A DNA stretch of 64,000 nt, taken from positions 217,001-281,000 of the forward strand of contig NC_015580.1 in NCBI RefSeq assembly GCF_000253255.1, written 5' to 3'. Numbering within the stretch: position 1 is the first letter of the stretch; each line of letters begins with the position of its first letter. Positions 19,972 to 28,947 of the stretch are shown one piece after another. The stretch comes from Novosphingobium sp. PP1Y. GTDB taxonomy: Bacteria > Pseudomonadota > Alphaproteobacteria > Sphingomonadales > Sphingomonadaceae. A model generated the notes under the pieces. That model was not told where the DNA came from, ran no database searches, and saw only the letters and a program-made list of their open reading frames with translations. Both the position numbers and the translations under genes were made by a program.

Positions 19972-21312
19972 ATGGGCAAGCAGTTCTTCGGCACCGACGG
20001 CATTCGCGGGCGCACCAACCAGGGGGCGATGACCGCCGCCACCGCCATGAAAGTGGGACAGGCGGCAGGCAGCCGCTTCCTGCGCGGCGATCACCGGCAC
20101 CGCGTGGTGATCGGCAAGGACACGCGCCTGTCCGGTTATATGCTCGAGAACGCGATGGTCGCCGGATTTACCAGTGTGGGCATGGACGTGGTCCTGCTCG
20201 GGCCGATGCCGACACCCGCGGTGGCCCTGCTCACGCGTGAACTGCGCGCCGACGTTGGGGTGATGATCTCGGCCAGCCACAATCCCTACCAGGACAATGG
20301 CATCAAGCTGTTCGGCCCGGACGGGTACAAGCTCTCCGACGAGGACGAACTGGCGATCGAGGCAATGCTCGGGCAGGACCTTGCGCTTGCCGATGCCGAG
20401 GATATCGGGCGGGCCCGCCGCATCGACGACGCGCGCGGTCGCTACATCCACGCGGTCAAGCGCTCGCTGCCCGAGGACATTCGCCTCGACGGGCTGAAAA
20501 TCGCGATCGATTGCGCCAATGGCGCGGCCTACCAGGTCGCCCCATCGGCGTTCTGGGAACTGGGCGCGGAAATCGTCGCGGTCGGGGTCAATCCCAATGG
20601 CAAGAACATCAACGCACGCTGCGGCTCGACCCATCCCGAGCTGTTGCAGGAAACCGTGGTCTCTTCCGGCGCGGACATCGGCATTGCCCTCGATGGCGAT
20701 GCCGACCGCCTGATCGTCGTCGACGAGAAGGGCCAGACGGTCGACGGCGACCAGATCATGGCGCTGATCGGCAGCCAGTGGGCGAAGCAGGGCCGCCTGA
20801 CCGGCGGTGGCGTGGTGGCCACGGTCATGTCCAACCTTGGGCTCGAACGCTTCCTGCAGGGGCGCGGGCTCGATCTCGTACGGACCAAGGTCGGCGACCG
20901 CCACGTGCTCGAGAAGATGCGCAGCGCAGGCTACAATGTCGGCGGCGAACAGTCCGGGCACATGATCCTGCTCGACCATGCGACGACCGGGGATGGCACC
21001 GTCGCCGCGCTGCAGGTGCTCGCCGCGCTGGTCAAGTCGGGCAAGCGGGCCAGCGAATTGCTGCACCTGTTCGATCCGGTGCCCCAGCTTTTGCGTAACG
21101 TGCGCTTCGCGGGCGGCAAGCCGCTGGAAGTGGACCGGGTCAAGGCCGCCATCGCCGATGCCGAGGCTTCGCTTGCGGGCAAGGGCCGACTGGTGATTCG
21201 CCCATCGGGTACCGAGCCGGTGATCCGGGTCATGGCCGAAGGCGACGATGCCGGCGATGTCGAGGCAGCGGTCGCCTCGATCTGCTCTGCCGTGGAAGAG
21301 GCGGCTGCCTGA
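19972..21312 (+). CDS. glmM: Phosphoglucosamine mutase
   Basis: GlmM converts glucosamine 6-phosphate to glucosamine 1-phosphate for peptidoglycan and LPS precursors. The 446-residue protein begins MGKQFFGTDGIRGRTN and has the phosphoserine loop SASHNP with Ser102, the metal loop DGDADRL and the phosphate-binding RPSGTEPVIRVM near the C-terminus. The ATG at 19972 fits the family start; a TTG two codons earlier is possible. Its stop overlaps the start of a DUF1272 gene (TGATG), so the two are translationally coupled. Confidence 0.96.
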   Translation: MGKQFFGTDGIRGRTNQGAMTAATAMKVGQAAGSRFLRGDHRHRVVIGKDTRLSGYMLENAMVAGFTSVGMDVVLLGPMPTPAVALLTRELRADVGVMISASHNPYQDNGIKLFGPDGYKLSDEDELAIEAMLGQDLALADAEDIGRARRIDDARGRYIHAVKRSLPEDIRLDGLKIAIDCANGAAYQVAPSAFWELGAEIVAVGVNPNGKNINARCGSTHPELLQETVVSSGADIGIALDGDADRLIVVDEKGQTVDGDQIMALIGSQWAKQGRLTGGGVVATVMSNLGLERFLQGRGLDLVRTKVGDRHVLEKMRSAGYNVGGEQSGHMILLDHATTGDGTVAALQVLAALVKSGKRASELLHLFDPVPQLLRNVRFAGGKPLEVDRVKAAIADAEASLAGKGRLVIRPSGTEPVIRVMAEGDDAGDVEAAVASICSAVEEAAA

Positions 21313-21539
21313 TGGCTCTCGAAATGCGCCCCGATTGCGAACGCTGCGGCGCCGATCTGCCGGCAGAGGCGCCCGGCGCCTTCATCTGCAGCTTCGAATG
21401 CACCTACTGCGCCGAGTGCGCGGACGACCTTGACGACTTGTGCCCCAACTGCGGGGGCGAACTGACCGATCGCCCGACGCGCGCGAAAAAACACCACGCG
21501 GCGCATCCCCCCTCGACGCAGAGGCAGTATAAGGCCTAA
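21312..21539 (+). CDS. DUF1272 small zinc-ribbon-like protein
   Basis: The 75-residue protein has three cysteine pairs in the DUF1272 pattern: CERC at 9-12, CTYCAEC around 30-36 and CPNC near 44. It has a basic His/Lys tail. The cysteine spacing suggests one or two bound zinc ions. The start ATG shares bases with the glmM stop, so it is made from the same transcript. The function of the family is not known. Confidence 0.85.
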   Translation: MALEMRPDCERCGADLPAEAPGAFICSFECTYCAECADDLDDLCPNCGGELTDRPTRAKKHHAAHPPSTQRQYKA

Positions 21540-21564
21540 GGGAGGACTTCCCCCCGCAGGTGCA

Positions 21565-21640
21565 GCGACAGGCTCGGCACGCTTTGGGGCCTTGTAGCGA
21601 CACCTGACCCGTTCGCCCTGAGCCTGCCCGTGGGCGTGCG
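21565..21640. repeat. Possible copy of the dispersed intergenic repeat
   Basis: CGACAGGCTCGGCACG near 21,569 and GTTCGCCCTGAGCCTG near 21,611 resemble the arms of the repeats at 8.5 and 13.6 kb. This copy lies between the tandem DUF1272 and thiD genes and is less perfect than the others. Confidence 0.35.
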
Positions 21641-21654
21641 GCCGAGACTATTCC

Positions 21655-22401
21655 ATGAAGCCAGCTCGTATCCTTGCCATTGCCGGTTCCGACAGTTCGG
21701 GGGGCGCTGGCATCCAGGCCGACATCAAGACGATCACCGTGCTTGGCGGCTATGCCATGACCGCAATCACCGCGATCACTGCGCAGAACACGCTCGGCGT
21801 TCAGGCGATCGAGCCGCTGTCTCCCGAGCTGGTCGGCGCGCAGATCGACGCCTGCATTACCGACATCGGTGTCGACGCAGTGAAGATCGGCATGCTCGGC
21901 TCGGCCTCGATTGCGGAACTGGTTGCGGATCGGCTGGAAGGGCTTGATGTGCCGGTAATCTTCGATCCGGTCATGGTATCGACGAGCGGATCGACGCTGA
22001 CTGACCAGGAAACGGTGGCTGCGTTCGAACGGCTGATCCGCCTTGCCGCGCTGACGACGCCGAACATCGGCGAACTGGCAGCACTGGGCGGGGCCGAGAC
22101 AATGGCATCGCGCGGGGCGGCATACCTTGCCAAAGGTGGCGACGCCCAAGGCGAAACAGTCGAGGACCGGTTGATCGTGCCGGGCCACGAGCCTGTCGTC
22201 TGGCAAGGATCGCGCATCGACACGCGGCACAACCATGGCACCGGCTGCACGATGTCCAGCGCCATCGCGACGTTTCTCGCGCAGGGTTGCACACTTGAGG
22301 AAGCCATCGAGGATGCCCGCGATTTCGTGCGCGCAGCCCTGCTCAATGCGCCGGAATTCGGCGCGGGCAATGGACCGATGGGACACCACGCGGTCCGCTG
22401 A
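21655..22401 (+). CDS. thiD: Hydroxymethylpyrimidine/phosphomethylpyrimidine kinase
   Basis: ThiD phosphorylates HMP and HMP phosphate in thiamine synthesis or salvage. The 248-residue protein shows the ribokinase-like N-terminus GSDSSGGAGIQADIKT, KIGMLGS, FDPVMVSTSG and the C-terminal anion hole with catalytic Asp region DTRHNHGTGCTMSSAIA. No other thi genes and no TPP riboswitch are seen in the 115 bp upstream. Its end is 13 bp from the convergent LOG gene. Confidence 0.94.
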   Translation: MKPARILAIAGSDSSGGAGIQADIKTITVLGGYAMTAITAITAQNTLGVQAIEPLSPELVGAQIDACITDIGVDAVKIGMLGSASIAELVADRLEGLDVPVIFDPVMVSTSGSTLTDQETVAAFERLIRLAALTTPNIGELAALGGAETMASRGAAYLAKGGDAQGETVEDRLIVPGHEPVVWQGSRIDTRHNHGTGCTMSSAIATFLAQGCTLEEAIEDARDFVRAALLNAPEFGAGNGPMGHHAVR

Positions 22402-22414
22402 TCGACGCCGGCTC

Positions 22415-23287
22415 CTAGCCGCAGTCGAGGTCGTAGAATTCGCGGATCCGGGTCCAGCCTTCCTCGCCGGTCTCACACCAGTGGAACAGGTCGAGGTCGC
22501 TGGCATTGATCGTGCCTTCTTCGGCCAGCGCCTCGAAATTGATGATCCGCTCCCAGAATTCGCGGCCGTAGAGCAGGATCGGGATCGGCTTCATCTTGCC
22601 GGTCTGGACCAGCGTCAGCAGTTCGAGGAACTCGTCGAGCGTGCCGAACCCGCCCGGGAACACTGCGACGGCGCGGGCGCGCAGCAGGAAGTGCATCTTG
22701 CGCAGCGCGAAATAGTGGAACTGGAACGAGAGGCGCGGCGTCACGTAAGGGTTGGGTGCCTGCTCGTGCGGCAGGACGATATTCAGGCCCAGCGATTCGG
22801 CGCCGACGTCTGCCGCGCCCCGGTTGGCTGCTTCCATGATCGACGGGCCGCCGCCCGAGCAGACGACGAACTGGCGCATACCTTTCTCGACCACCGCGCA
22901 CTTGCTGGCGAGCTGGGCCAGCTTGCGCGCCTCGTCATAGTATTTCGACTTGGCGACTAGCCGCTCGGCGATCTTCCTTTCCTGTTCGCTCCTCGCCTTC
23001 GCCAGCAGGGCGTCGCACTCGTCGGGCGCGGGAATACGGGCCGATCCGTACATGACGAGGGTCGAGCCGATGTTCGCTTCTTCGAGCAGCATTTCCGGCT
23101 TGAGCAGTTCCAACTGGAATCGCACCGGGCGCAGTTCGTCGCGCAGGAGGAATTCGGTGTCCTGGAACGCCAGGCGATAGGCCGGGTTCTGGGTTTGCAG
23201 GGTGCCTTCCTGCTGATCGGCGAACGAGGCTTCCTGCTCCGCCTTGTAGAAGCGGCGGTCGGCTATCTTCTTTTCTTCTTCGGTCAT
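22415..23287 (-). CDS. LOG (lonely guy) family nucleotide phosphoribohydrolase-like protein
   Basis: The 290-residue protein has the LOG motifs GGGPSIMEAANRGA and PGGFGTLDEFLELLTL. Family enzymes release adenine or cytokinin bases from nucleoside 5'-monophosphates. It carries an N-terminal extension of about 90 residues (KKIADRRFYKAEQEASFADQ) before the Rossmann-like core, as in the longer bacterial TIGR00730 group. A role in AMP turnover or in making cytokinin-like molecules is possible; the sequence does not decide between them. It is divergent from the LD-carboxypeptidase gene. Confidence 0.9.
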   Translation of the reverse strand: MTEEEKKIADRRFYKAEQEASFADQQEGTLQTQNPAYRLAFQDTEFLLRDELRPVRFQLELLKPEMLLEEANIGSTLVMYGSARIPAPDECDALLAKARSEQERKIAERLVAKSKYYDEARKLAQLASKCAVVEKGMRQFVVCSGGGPSIMEAANRGAADVGAESLGLNIVLPHEQAPNPYVTPRLSFQFHYFALRKMHFLLRARAVAVFPGGFGTLDEFLELLTLVQTGKMKPIPILLYGREFWERIINFEALAEEGTINASDLDLFHWCETGEEGWTRIREFYDLDCG

Positions 23288-23401
23288 AGATCCTAGATGG
23301 AGGTTCGATCGGCTTCCGTCGAGAGAATAGCCGCATCATATTAAACTCTTGCGAAGATGCGGGGACTCGCCTGCCCGGGCTCCTGCGGCTAGGCTTGCGC
23401 C

Positions 23402-24457
23402 ATGACGATCCCCGATCTTTCGCGGCGCGGTGCGCTCATGGGCCTCGGCGTTGCCGCCGCCACGATTGCGGTCCCTGCGATACCGGCAAGACCGACCGGC
23501 GCGCCAAGCAGGCAGAAGCCGCCGCGTCTGCGCCGGGGCGACGTGCTCGGCCTCGTCGCCCCGGCCGGTTTCATCGGCGACCGCTTCGGGCTGGAGGAGA
23601 TCGAGGAGGCCGTGCGGGCCATGGGGCTGGAGCCCAGGGCTGCGCCGCATATGCTCGATCGCGAAGGCTATCTTGCCGGATCGGACAAGGACCGAGCAGG
23701 CGATCTCATGGCGATGTTCGCCGACGACGAGGTGCGCGCGATCATGGCCGTACGCGGCGGCTGGGGCTGCGCGCGCATACTGCCCTGGCTCGATTTCGAC
23801 GCGATGGCCCGCACGCCCAAGCTGTTCGCCGGGTTCAGCGACAATACCGCGCTCCACCTCGCCTTTGCCGCCCGGACCGGCGTGCCCAGCATTCACGGAC
23901 CGAACGCCTCGGCGTCCTGGCCCCCGGCTGCTTGGGAATCGTTCCGCGCACTGGCTTTCGACGGGGCGACGCCGACATATGCGGTGCCCGAGCATGCCGG
24001 CACCTACCTTGGCCGGCGCAGCGAGCGGGTGCGGACTTTCCGGGGCGGCAAGGCACGTGGCCGATTGATCGGTGGCAACCTTACCGTCCTCGCGGCTCTG
24101 GTGGGGACTCCCTACCTGCCCGATTTCAGCGGCGCGATCCTGTTCCTGGAGGACACCAACGAGGCAGAGTATCGCATCGACCGGATGCTGACGCAGCTGG
24201 CCCTTGCAGGCATTCTCGGAAAACTGGCGGGTGTCGTCTTCGGCCAGTGCACCGGCTGCAGCAATGCCGAGGGCGGTTATTCGAACTTCACGATCTACGA
24301 AGTGCTCGACCGCCAGTTTGCAGGGCTGGGCGTTCCTGCATTCCAGGGCGCCCAGATTGGCCATATTGCCGGGCAGGTGAGCATGCCGGTCGGCGTCATG
24401 GCCGAAATCGATGCCGATGCAGGGACGATTTCAGTTCTTGAACCGGCGGTAAGCTGA
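23402..24457 (+). CDS. LD-carboxypeptidase (peptidase S66), Tat-exported
   Basis: S66 enzymes remove the terminal D-Ala from tetrapeptides during murein recycling, or process related L,D-peptides. The 351-residue protein shows the nucleophile Ser146 in GFSDNTALH, a catalytic Glu region LFLEDTNEAEYRIDRML and a C-terminal His in AQIGHIAGQ. The leader LSRRGALMGLGVAAAT resembles a Tat signal, which would place it in the periplasm, unlike the cytoplasmic LdcA of Escherichia coli. It is followed, tail to tail, by a PilZ gene after 39 bp. Confidence 0.9.
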   Translation: MTIPDLSRRGALMGLGVAAATIAVPAIPARPTGAPSRQKPPRLRRGDVLGLVAPAGFIGDRFGLEEIEEAVRAMGLEPRAAPHMLDREGYLAGSDKDRAGDLMAMFADDEVRAIMAVRGGWGCARILPWLDFDAMARTPKLFAGFSDNTALHLAFAARTGVPSIHGPNASASWPPAAWESFRALAFDGATPTYAVPEHAGTYLGRRSERVRTFRGGKARGRLIGGNLTVLAALVGTPYLPDFSGAILFLEDTNEAEYRIDRMLTQLALAGILGKLAGVVFGQCTGCSNAEGGYSNFTIYEVLDRQFAGLGVPAFQGAQIGHIAGQVSMPVGVMAEIDADAGTISVLEPAVS

Positions 24458-24496
24458 AACTTCGCAGGCGACCCGGCCGCCCCGGATTTTTCGTGA

Positions 24497-24838
24497 TCAG
24501 GCGGCCTTGGCAGCGCTGCGACCGAGGCCGAAGCGGGCCACGAGATCGGAGAAGGTCTGGCCGTCGAGCGGGTCGGCAAATTCCAGGCCGGCGCTGTGAT
24601 CGTTGGCCCATGCGACGAAGGCCATAGACGGTCGGCATCCCGGCAGCGCCAGGCTGACGGCTTCATCGGCGCAGAGGCGGCCGACTCCTTCGACTTTCGC
24701 GCCGAAGCGCGTCAGGTCCTTGAGCAGCACTGTGCTACTCACGAAGTCGCGACGGAACTTCGCCAACATCTCGACCTGTTCGCGTTGCTCGCGGCGGTGG
24801 ATCGGCGGTGATCCGAGTTCGTGGTCGAGATAGGCCAT
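24497..24838 (-). CDS. Small PilZ-domain protein
   Basis: From the ATG at 24838 (preceded by GGAG, spacing 8) the product is 113 residues. HRREQREQ supplies an RxxxR-like motif and DLTRFGAKVEG matches the D/NxS/TxxG loop of PilZ domains; FVAWANDHSAGLEFADPL fits the last strands. The open frame upstream is long but poor in coding features. It is divergent from the GGDEF gene that begins 305 bp away, so the pair could form a local c-di-GMP module. Confidence 0.75.
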   Translation of the reverse strand: MAYLDHELGSPPIHRREQREQVEMLAKFRRDFVSSTVLLKDLTRFGAKVEGVGRLCADEAVSLALPGCRPSMAFVAWANDHSAGLEFADPLDGQTFSDLVARFGLGRSAAKAA

Positions 24839-25143
24839 GTCGATGCTCCGGCGTTCGTGCTTCCGGCCATTAACTACGGCATCGCGGGGAAGAATTTCAG
24901 TCCGGAGCACCCGCCAAGCCGAATTTTTCTCGCGGTTAAGCATGTCGCCCGCTGCGCGTCGCCTCGAACTGCCGGATTTCATGCGGGGATATGCGCCTTT
25001 GCTAAACTGAAACAATCGATTGTAAAATAAGCGGAATCCTTGGGGGCATCTGGTTGTGTGAAAAGTAAACACATCATGAAATCAGAGACTTAAATGGCCG
25101 GTTTAACCCGTTGATAACCCTGTGCTGCGTATCGACTGCAGGC

Positions 25144-26931
25144 ATGGGAAGGGTCGCAGGAACAGGCAGTGCAGCACTATCGCTGCGTTCGACGGGCAGG
25201 GCGCTTGTGGCAGCGTGCCTCTATTTCGCACTGGCTGCTGCGACGATTAGGCTCACCAGCCACGAAGGAAGTATTGCCACGGTCTGGCCTGCGAACGCAG
25301 TCGTGGTCGCCATGATGCTGCAGCGCCCGCGCTCGGAATGGCTCCTTTACCTGCTGGCCGCATTGCTGGGTAATGGCGCTGCGAACGTGGTCATACGCGA
25401 GGCCGGGATCGGTTCGCTTATGCTCGGGCTGTCCAACTTGCCGGAAATCCTGATCGCGGCATGGATGTTTCGCCGCATCGTCAGCGCGGACAATTCGCTG
25501 CTGCACGACAAGAGATCGGTGATCAGCTTCATTCTTGCGGCCGGCCTGATCGCGCCTGCTGCCAGCACCGGCTTCGGGGCGATGACCGCCTATCTGATGT
25601 TCGACCAGCCTATCGGCGAATCGGTCGGCATCTGGTTCGCCGCCGATGCTCTTGGCTTGCTGATCTTCACACCGTTCTTCCACTGCCTGATCGCCGGCCA
25701 TTACCTCCAGTGCTTCCGATCGAAGTCGGGGATCGAACGTCTCAAGACGGCGGCCCTGCAGGGGCTGGTGGTCGCCGTCACCGCGGGTGTATTTGCGCAA
25801 AGCACTTATCCGTTGCTGTTCGTGCCCGTTCTGCCACTGATCCTCGTCACCTTCCGGCTCGGCTGGTTGGGGACCAATCTTGCGGTCATGCTGATTGCCG
25901 CGATCGGCGCCCTTGCAACGATGCACGGTATCGGGCCGGTTTCGCTTGCCTCGGTTCGCGGCTTCTGGGTCCAACCGGCCTTCTTTCAGATCTATCTCGC
26001 CTTCCTCCTGCTTACCAACATGCCTATCGCGGCTTCGCTCAATGAGCGCCGCTCACTACTCGACAGGCTGGCCGAGCGCGAACGCGCGATCCACTTGCTG
26101 GCGGAGCGCTCGTCGGTCCTGCTGGTCAACTTCTCCCCGGCAGGGCGGTGCACCCAGGTCGCGGGCGATGCTTCCTCGATCTTCTCCCGTCCGGCGGCCG
26201 AGCTTGTTGGCGAGGATATTCTCGACTTGCAGGAAGATTGCGCCGACGCGCTGATGAGCGCCCACGTCAGGGCGATCGACAACCCGCAGGGCAAAGCCGT
26301 CGCCGAAATCCCGCTGGGCAACGGGCGCTGGATCGAGGCGACCTTCACCGCTTCTTATGACGGCGAGGGCCTGTTTGCAGGCTCCATCGCCACGATTTTC
26401 GATATCACGCGGCGCAAGCTGCGCGAGCGTGAACTGGCCGATGCCGCCCAGAGGGACGAGCTGACCGGCGTGCTCAATCGCGCGGGTTTCATGGAGCGCT
26501 TCCAGGCCGCCATCGCGGACAAGCCGGCCACCGGCATCAGCCTTGCTCTGATCGACGTCGACCGGTTCAAGTCGATCAACGACGAACTTGGCCACCTTGT
26601 CGGCGATGCCGTTCTAAAGGAAATCGCCGCGCGCCTCGTCAACGAAGTGCGCGACACTGACGTGGTCGGGCGCCTCGGCGGAGACGAGTTCGTCATTCTC
26701 CTGCACACCGACAACAGCGAGATCGCTCATGCCATCTGCAATCGTATCGTAGACCGGGTCGCGAGCGATCCGGTGGACATGCGGTTCGGGCAGGAAGTCC
26801 GGACGCAGATCAGCTGCGGCCTTGTCTACCATATCGCCGGACTGGGAGTGGAAGACATGATCCACAGTGCCGACATGGCGCTCTATGCCGCGAAGCGGGC
26901 GGGTCGCAACCGGCTTCAGGTTGCGGCCTGA
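25144..26931 (+). CDS. MASE1-PAS-GGDEF diguanylate cyclase
   Basis: The protein (595 residues from the ATG at 25144) has a MASE1-type membrane sensor with about eight hydrophobic segments (residues 20-300), a PAS-like region (about 315-420) and a GGDEF domain. GGDEF is intact at residues 512-516 and is preceded five residues earlier by RDTD (503-506), the RxxD inhibitory site. It should make c-di-GMP at the inner membrane with product feedback. MASE1 ligands are mostly unknown. A TTG at 25111 is an alternative start. No EAL domain is present. Confidence 0.92.
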   Translation: MGRVAGTGSAALSLRSTGRALVAACLYFALAAATIRLTSHEGSIATVWPANAVVVAMMLQRPRSEWLLYLLAALLGNGAANVVIREAGIGSLMLGLSNLPEILIAAWMFRRIVSADNSLLHDKRSVISFILAAGLIAPAASTGFGAMTAYLMFDQPIGESVGIWFAADALGLLIFTPFFHCLIAGHYLQCFRSKSGIERLKTAALQGLVVAVTAGVFAQSTYPLLFVPVLPLILVTFRLGWLGTNLAVMLIAAIGALATMHGIGPVSLASVRGFWVQPAFFQIYLAFLLLTNMPIAASLNERRSLLDRLAERERAIHLLAERSSVLLVNFSPAGRCTQVAGDASSIFSRPAAELVGEDILDLQEDCADALMSAHVRAIDNPQGKAVAEIPLGNGRWIEATFTASYDGEGLFAGSIATIFDITRRKLRERELADAAQRDELTGVLNRAGFMERFQAAIADKPATGISLALIDVDRFKSINDELGHLVGDAVLKEIAARLVNEVRDTDVVGRLGGDEFVILLHTDNSEIAHAICNRIVDRVASDPVDMRFGQEVRTQISCGLVYHIAGLGVEDMIHSADMALYAAKRAGRNRLQVAA

Positions 26932-27786
26932 ACCGGTCTGCAAGGGCAGGGTCGCGACCTGCAAGCGGTCCAAGTTTGCCGGAATGCGATAAGGTGACTG
27001 GTCCATCTGACGAGCCGAAGTTGCCACTCCGACGAGCGCAGGATAGTGGGAAATCGCTGCTCACGTTTCGGACGTTGCGCCTCGGGCCGTCCCCCCTTGG
27101 ACTCCAATCCCGGCATGCAGGCAGGCAGCACCCGACCTTTCCGAGATCGCAGAATGCACCGCGCGGCGCCAATTCCGCGTAAAGGCCTTGCGCCGTTTTC
27201 GGCCATGCGGAAGCGCGATCCAGTGATACTGCACATGTGAAATGCGGGCCAGGAATCAGAAAGGGCCGCTCCTTTCGGAGCGGCCCCCTGACCGGCCCTT
27301 TTGTTCCCGAACCTGTCCATGGACTTTGCCCTTACGGTGCATGTCGTGGTCTGGTTCGCGATCCTGGCAAGGGATGCCTTTCGCGGTCGATTCCTGAATA
27401 CGCCTCGCGAGTGAGTCGGGCAAGCCCCCATGCAGGGTAAGACCTCGTGGGTAAGCGTCCATGCGTGCGAACGACGGCAAGTTCAGTTCTTCCTGGAGGC
27501 GCGTGTCTGTGCCAATTCCTGCATGGCTTCCATCTTCAATGGTCGCGCGATCAGGAGTTTGGTGTCGAACACGAGCCCGCCGACGGTCGGTTGCGGCCTA
27601 CTGCGGGATTCCGGCGGTGATCGATTCGACCCGTATCGCTTCGGAGTTCATTGCCGAGTACGAAGCTGAATTGGCCGATGCAGCGGCAATGCGCGGAGCC
27701 GTGAAATACCCGAAGCCCTTGGCTGGAGGAGGGACTAGCCGATTTCAGACGAATATCGGCTTTTGCGCCGAGAGGGCACGTGCGGC
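26932..27786. other. 855-bp region without a supported gene
   Basis: Between the GGDEF gene and the convergent doxX-like gene no frame on either strand looks coding. A strong hairpin is present at 27,263-27,286. A 31-codon frame at 27,319 has a hydrophobic start but no ribosome binding site. The stretch 27,600-27,780 keeps an open frame with a plausible helical sequence (ASEFIAEYEAELADAAAMRG) that may be the decayed end of a gene, but no family is recognised. Confidence 0.6.
27263..27301 (+). terminator. Strong hairpin, probable terminator
   Basis: GGGCCGCTCC (27263-27272) pairs perfectly with GGAGCGGCCC (27277-27286) around TTTC. A short T-run (CCCTTTTG) follows 11 bases later on the plus strand, and TTTC follows on the minus strand, so direction is uncertain. 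It is 330 bp past the GGDEF stop. Confidence 0.45.
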
Positions 27787-28191
27787 TCAGGGGCGTGAAC
27801 GGAAGGGCCAGGCGATAACCTTGCCTGCCCATAGCGGCCACCAGATCAGCACCGGTTGCAAGGCTAGCCGGGGCAGGTGATAGGCGAGCCCAAGGCCATG
27901 GTCGGGCCTCGCCATGTCGATCAGCATATGTTGCACGTTGGCTGGCCAGACACACAGCGCATAGGCTGCAAGACCCCAAGCGGCGGCACGTTGCACTGCG
28001 GGTAAAAAGGGCTGGGCCAACCCTGCCGCGCCAGCCAATTCGGCAAGTCCGGTCAGCGCGACGACGCTTGCCGGAAACGGAACCCACGGCGGCACGATCG
28101 AAACAAACGGGTCAGGCATGACGAGGTGCAGCACGCCTGCTGCCGCATAGAGCGCGGCGAGGAGCCATCGGCTACCGGATCGTATGGCCAT
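27787..28191 (-). CDS. DoxX-like membrane protein
   Basis: The 134-residue product has four hydrophobic segments and the DoxX-type pattern ALYAAAGVLHLVMP...LTGLAELAGAAGL. The start ATG at 28191 follows GGAAGG with a spacing of 8; a longer frame begins at 28224. DoxX proteins are small quinone- or thiol-linked membrane proteins of poorly known role. It lies 244 bp downstream of a secreted-protein gene on the same strand, with a terminator between them. Confidence 0.8.
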   Translation of the reverse strand: MAIRSGSRWLLAALYAAAGVLHLVMPDPFVSIVPPWVPFPASVVALTGLAELAGAAGLAQPFLPAVQRAAAWGLAAYALCVWPANVQHMLIDMARPDHGLGLAYHLPRLALQPVLIWWPLWAGKVIAWPFRSRP

Positions 28192-28225
28192 CCTGGGTTT
28201 CCTTCCATAACGCATCGCGCGCATG

Positions 28226-28260
28226 AAAAATGCGCCCGAGCTTGTTGCCCGGGCGCATGA
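28226..28260 (-). terminator. Rho-independent terminator (minus strand)
   Basis: ATGCGCCCG (28232-28240) and CGGGCGCAT (28252-28260) form a perfect 9-bp stem; read on the minus strand the stem is followed by a run of T. It lies 175 bp past the stop of the small secreted protein gene at 28436-28837 and would separate that transcript from doxX. Confidence 0.65.
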
Positions 28261-28435
28261 GTTGCCAAGCCAGGGTGGGCTCGAGGGCGCAGGACATGCC
28301 GCAGGTCGCTTGTGGATTGCAACCGCTGCAAGGCATTAATCTGTCTGGAACAGGTGGATCGCAAACCAGAAGGCGACCGCGAGAAACTCCCGGCCGCCTT
28401 CCGCAGGGGACCTCTTGGTAGAATAGCGCTGGCGT

Positions 28436-28837
28436 TTACTTGGCCGACGCTATCTTGGTGTAGGGCACGAAGTCCTGAAGCCCCACGAAGCCGTTCCAGA
28501 AGTGGCTGCCGCGATCGTGCAGTTGCACGGTGTCGAGCCGGCAAAGCTGGCTGGAATGAAGCTTGGTGACGAGAATGTCGTCGTCATCGAGCGAATCGGC
28601 ATTGCTTGGGCGATTGACGTAAAGCGTGCTGCCGACGCGATAGACGATCGCCGTCTTGTCGATCACGCGCGTGTCCTGCGCCATGTACGATGGAATGCAA
28701 TTGACCGGCTTCCCGGCCTCTCGGCCATCGAGCATCTTGGCCAGCTGTTCCTCGCCGGTGAGCTTGGTGCGCGCGTCTGCGACGGGTGCGGCAAGGAGCG
28801 TGGCGGCGACAGCTACAGCGGCAAGTACCTTCTGCAT
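28436..28837 (-). CDS. Small exported protein of unknown function
   Basis: The start ATG at 28837 is preceded by AAGGAG with ideal spacing. The 133-residue product has a signal peptide (MQKVLAAVAVAATLLAAPVADA) and a mature part with two Cys (CIPSY and LCRLD) that could form a disulfide, plus repeated short strand-like segments such as TAIVYRVGSTLYVNRP. No domain is recognised; it looks like a conserved sphingomonad periplasmic protein. The longer frame upstream of 28837 has no support. Confidence 0.8.
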   Translation of the reverse strand: MQKVLAAVAVAATLLAAPVADARTKLTGEEQLAKMLDGREAGKPVNCIPSYMAQDTRVIDKTAIVYRVGSTLYVNRPSNADSLDDDDILVTKLHSSQLCRLDTVQLHDRGSHFWNGFVGLQDFVPYTKIASAK

Positions 28838-28947
28838 GTCATTTCTCCTTTGATCCCACTTCCCTTTCATCGCGACTTTCGCACGAACCGTCTTAACCGA
28901 AGCTGACCGCAGGGGCTTCGATCGGCAGGGAATGCCGTCAGCCGATA

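Noticed and set aside
19914..20048. Upstream extension of the DAACS symporter (starts at 19916 or 20048)
   Set aside because: Cys/Arg-rich, overlaps the divergent glmM promoter and start, and unlike the family's N-terminus.
21541..21654. TPP riboswitch before thiD
   Set aside because: No CUGAGA or ACCUGAUCUGGAUAAUGC-like core is present.
27319..27414. 31-codon frame with a hydrophobic start (MDFALTVHVVVWFAIL)
   Set aside because: No ribosome binding site, next to a terminator-like hairpin, and no recognisable family; too weak to annotate.
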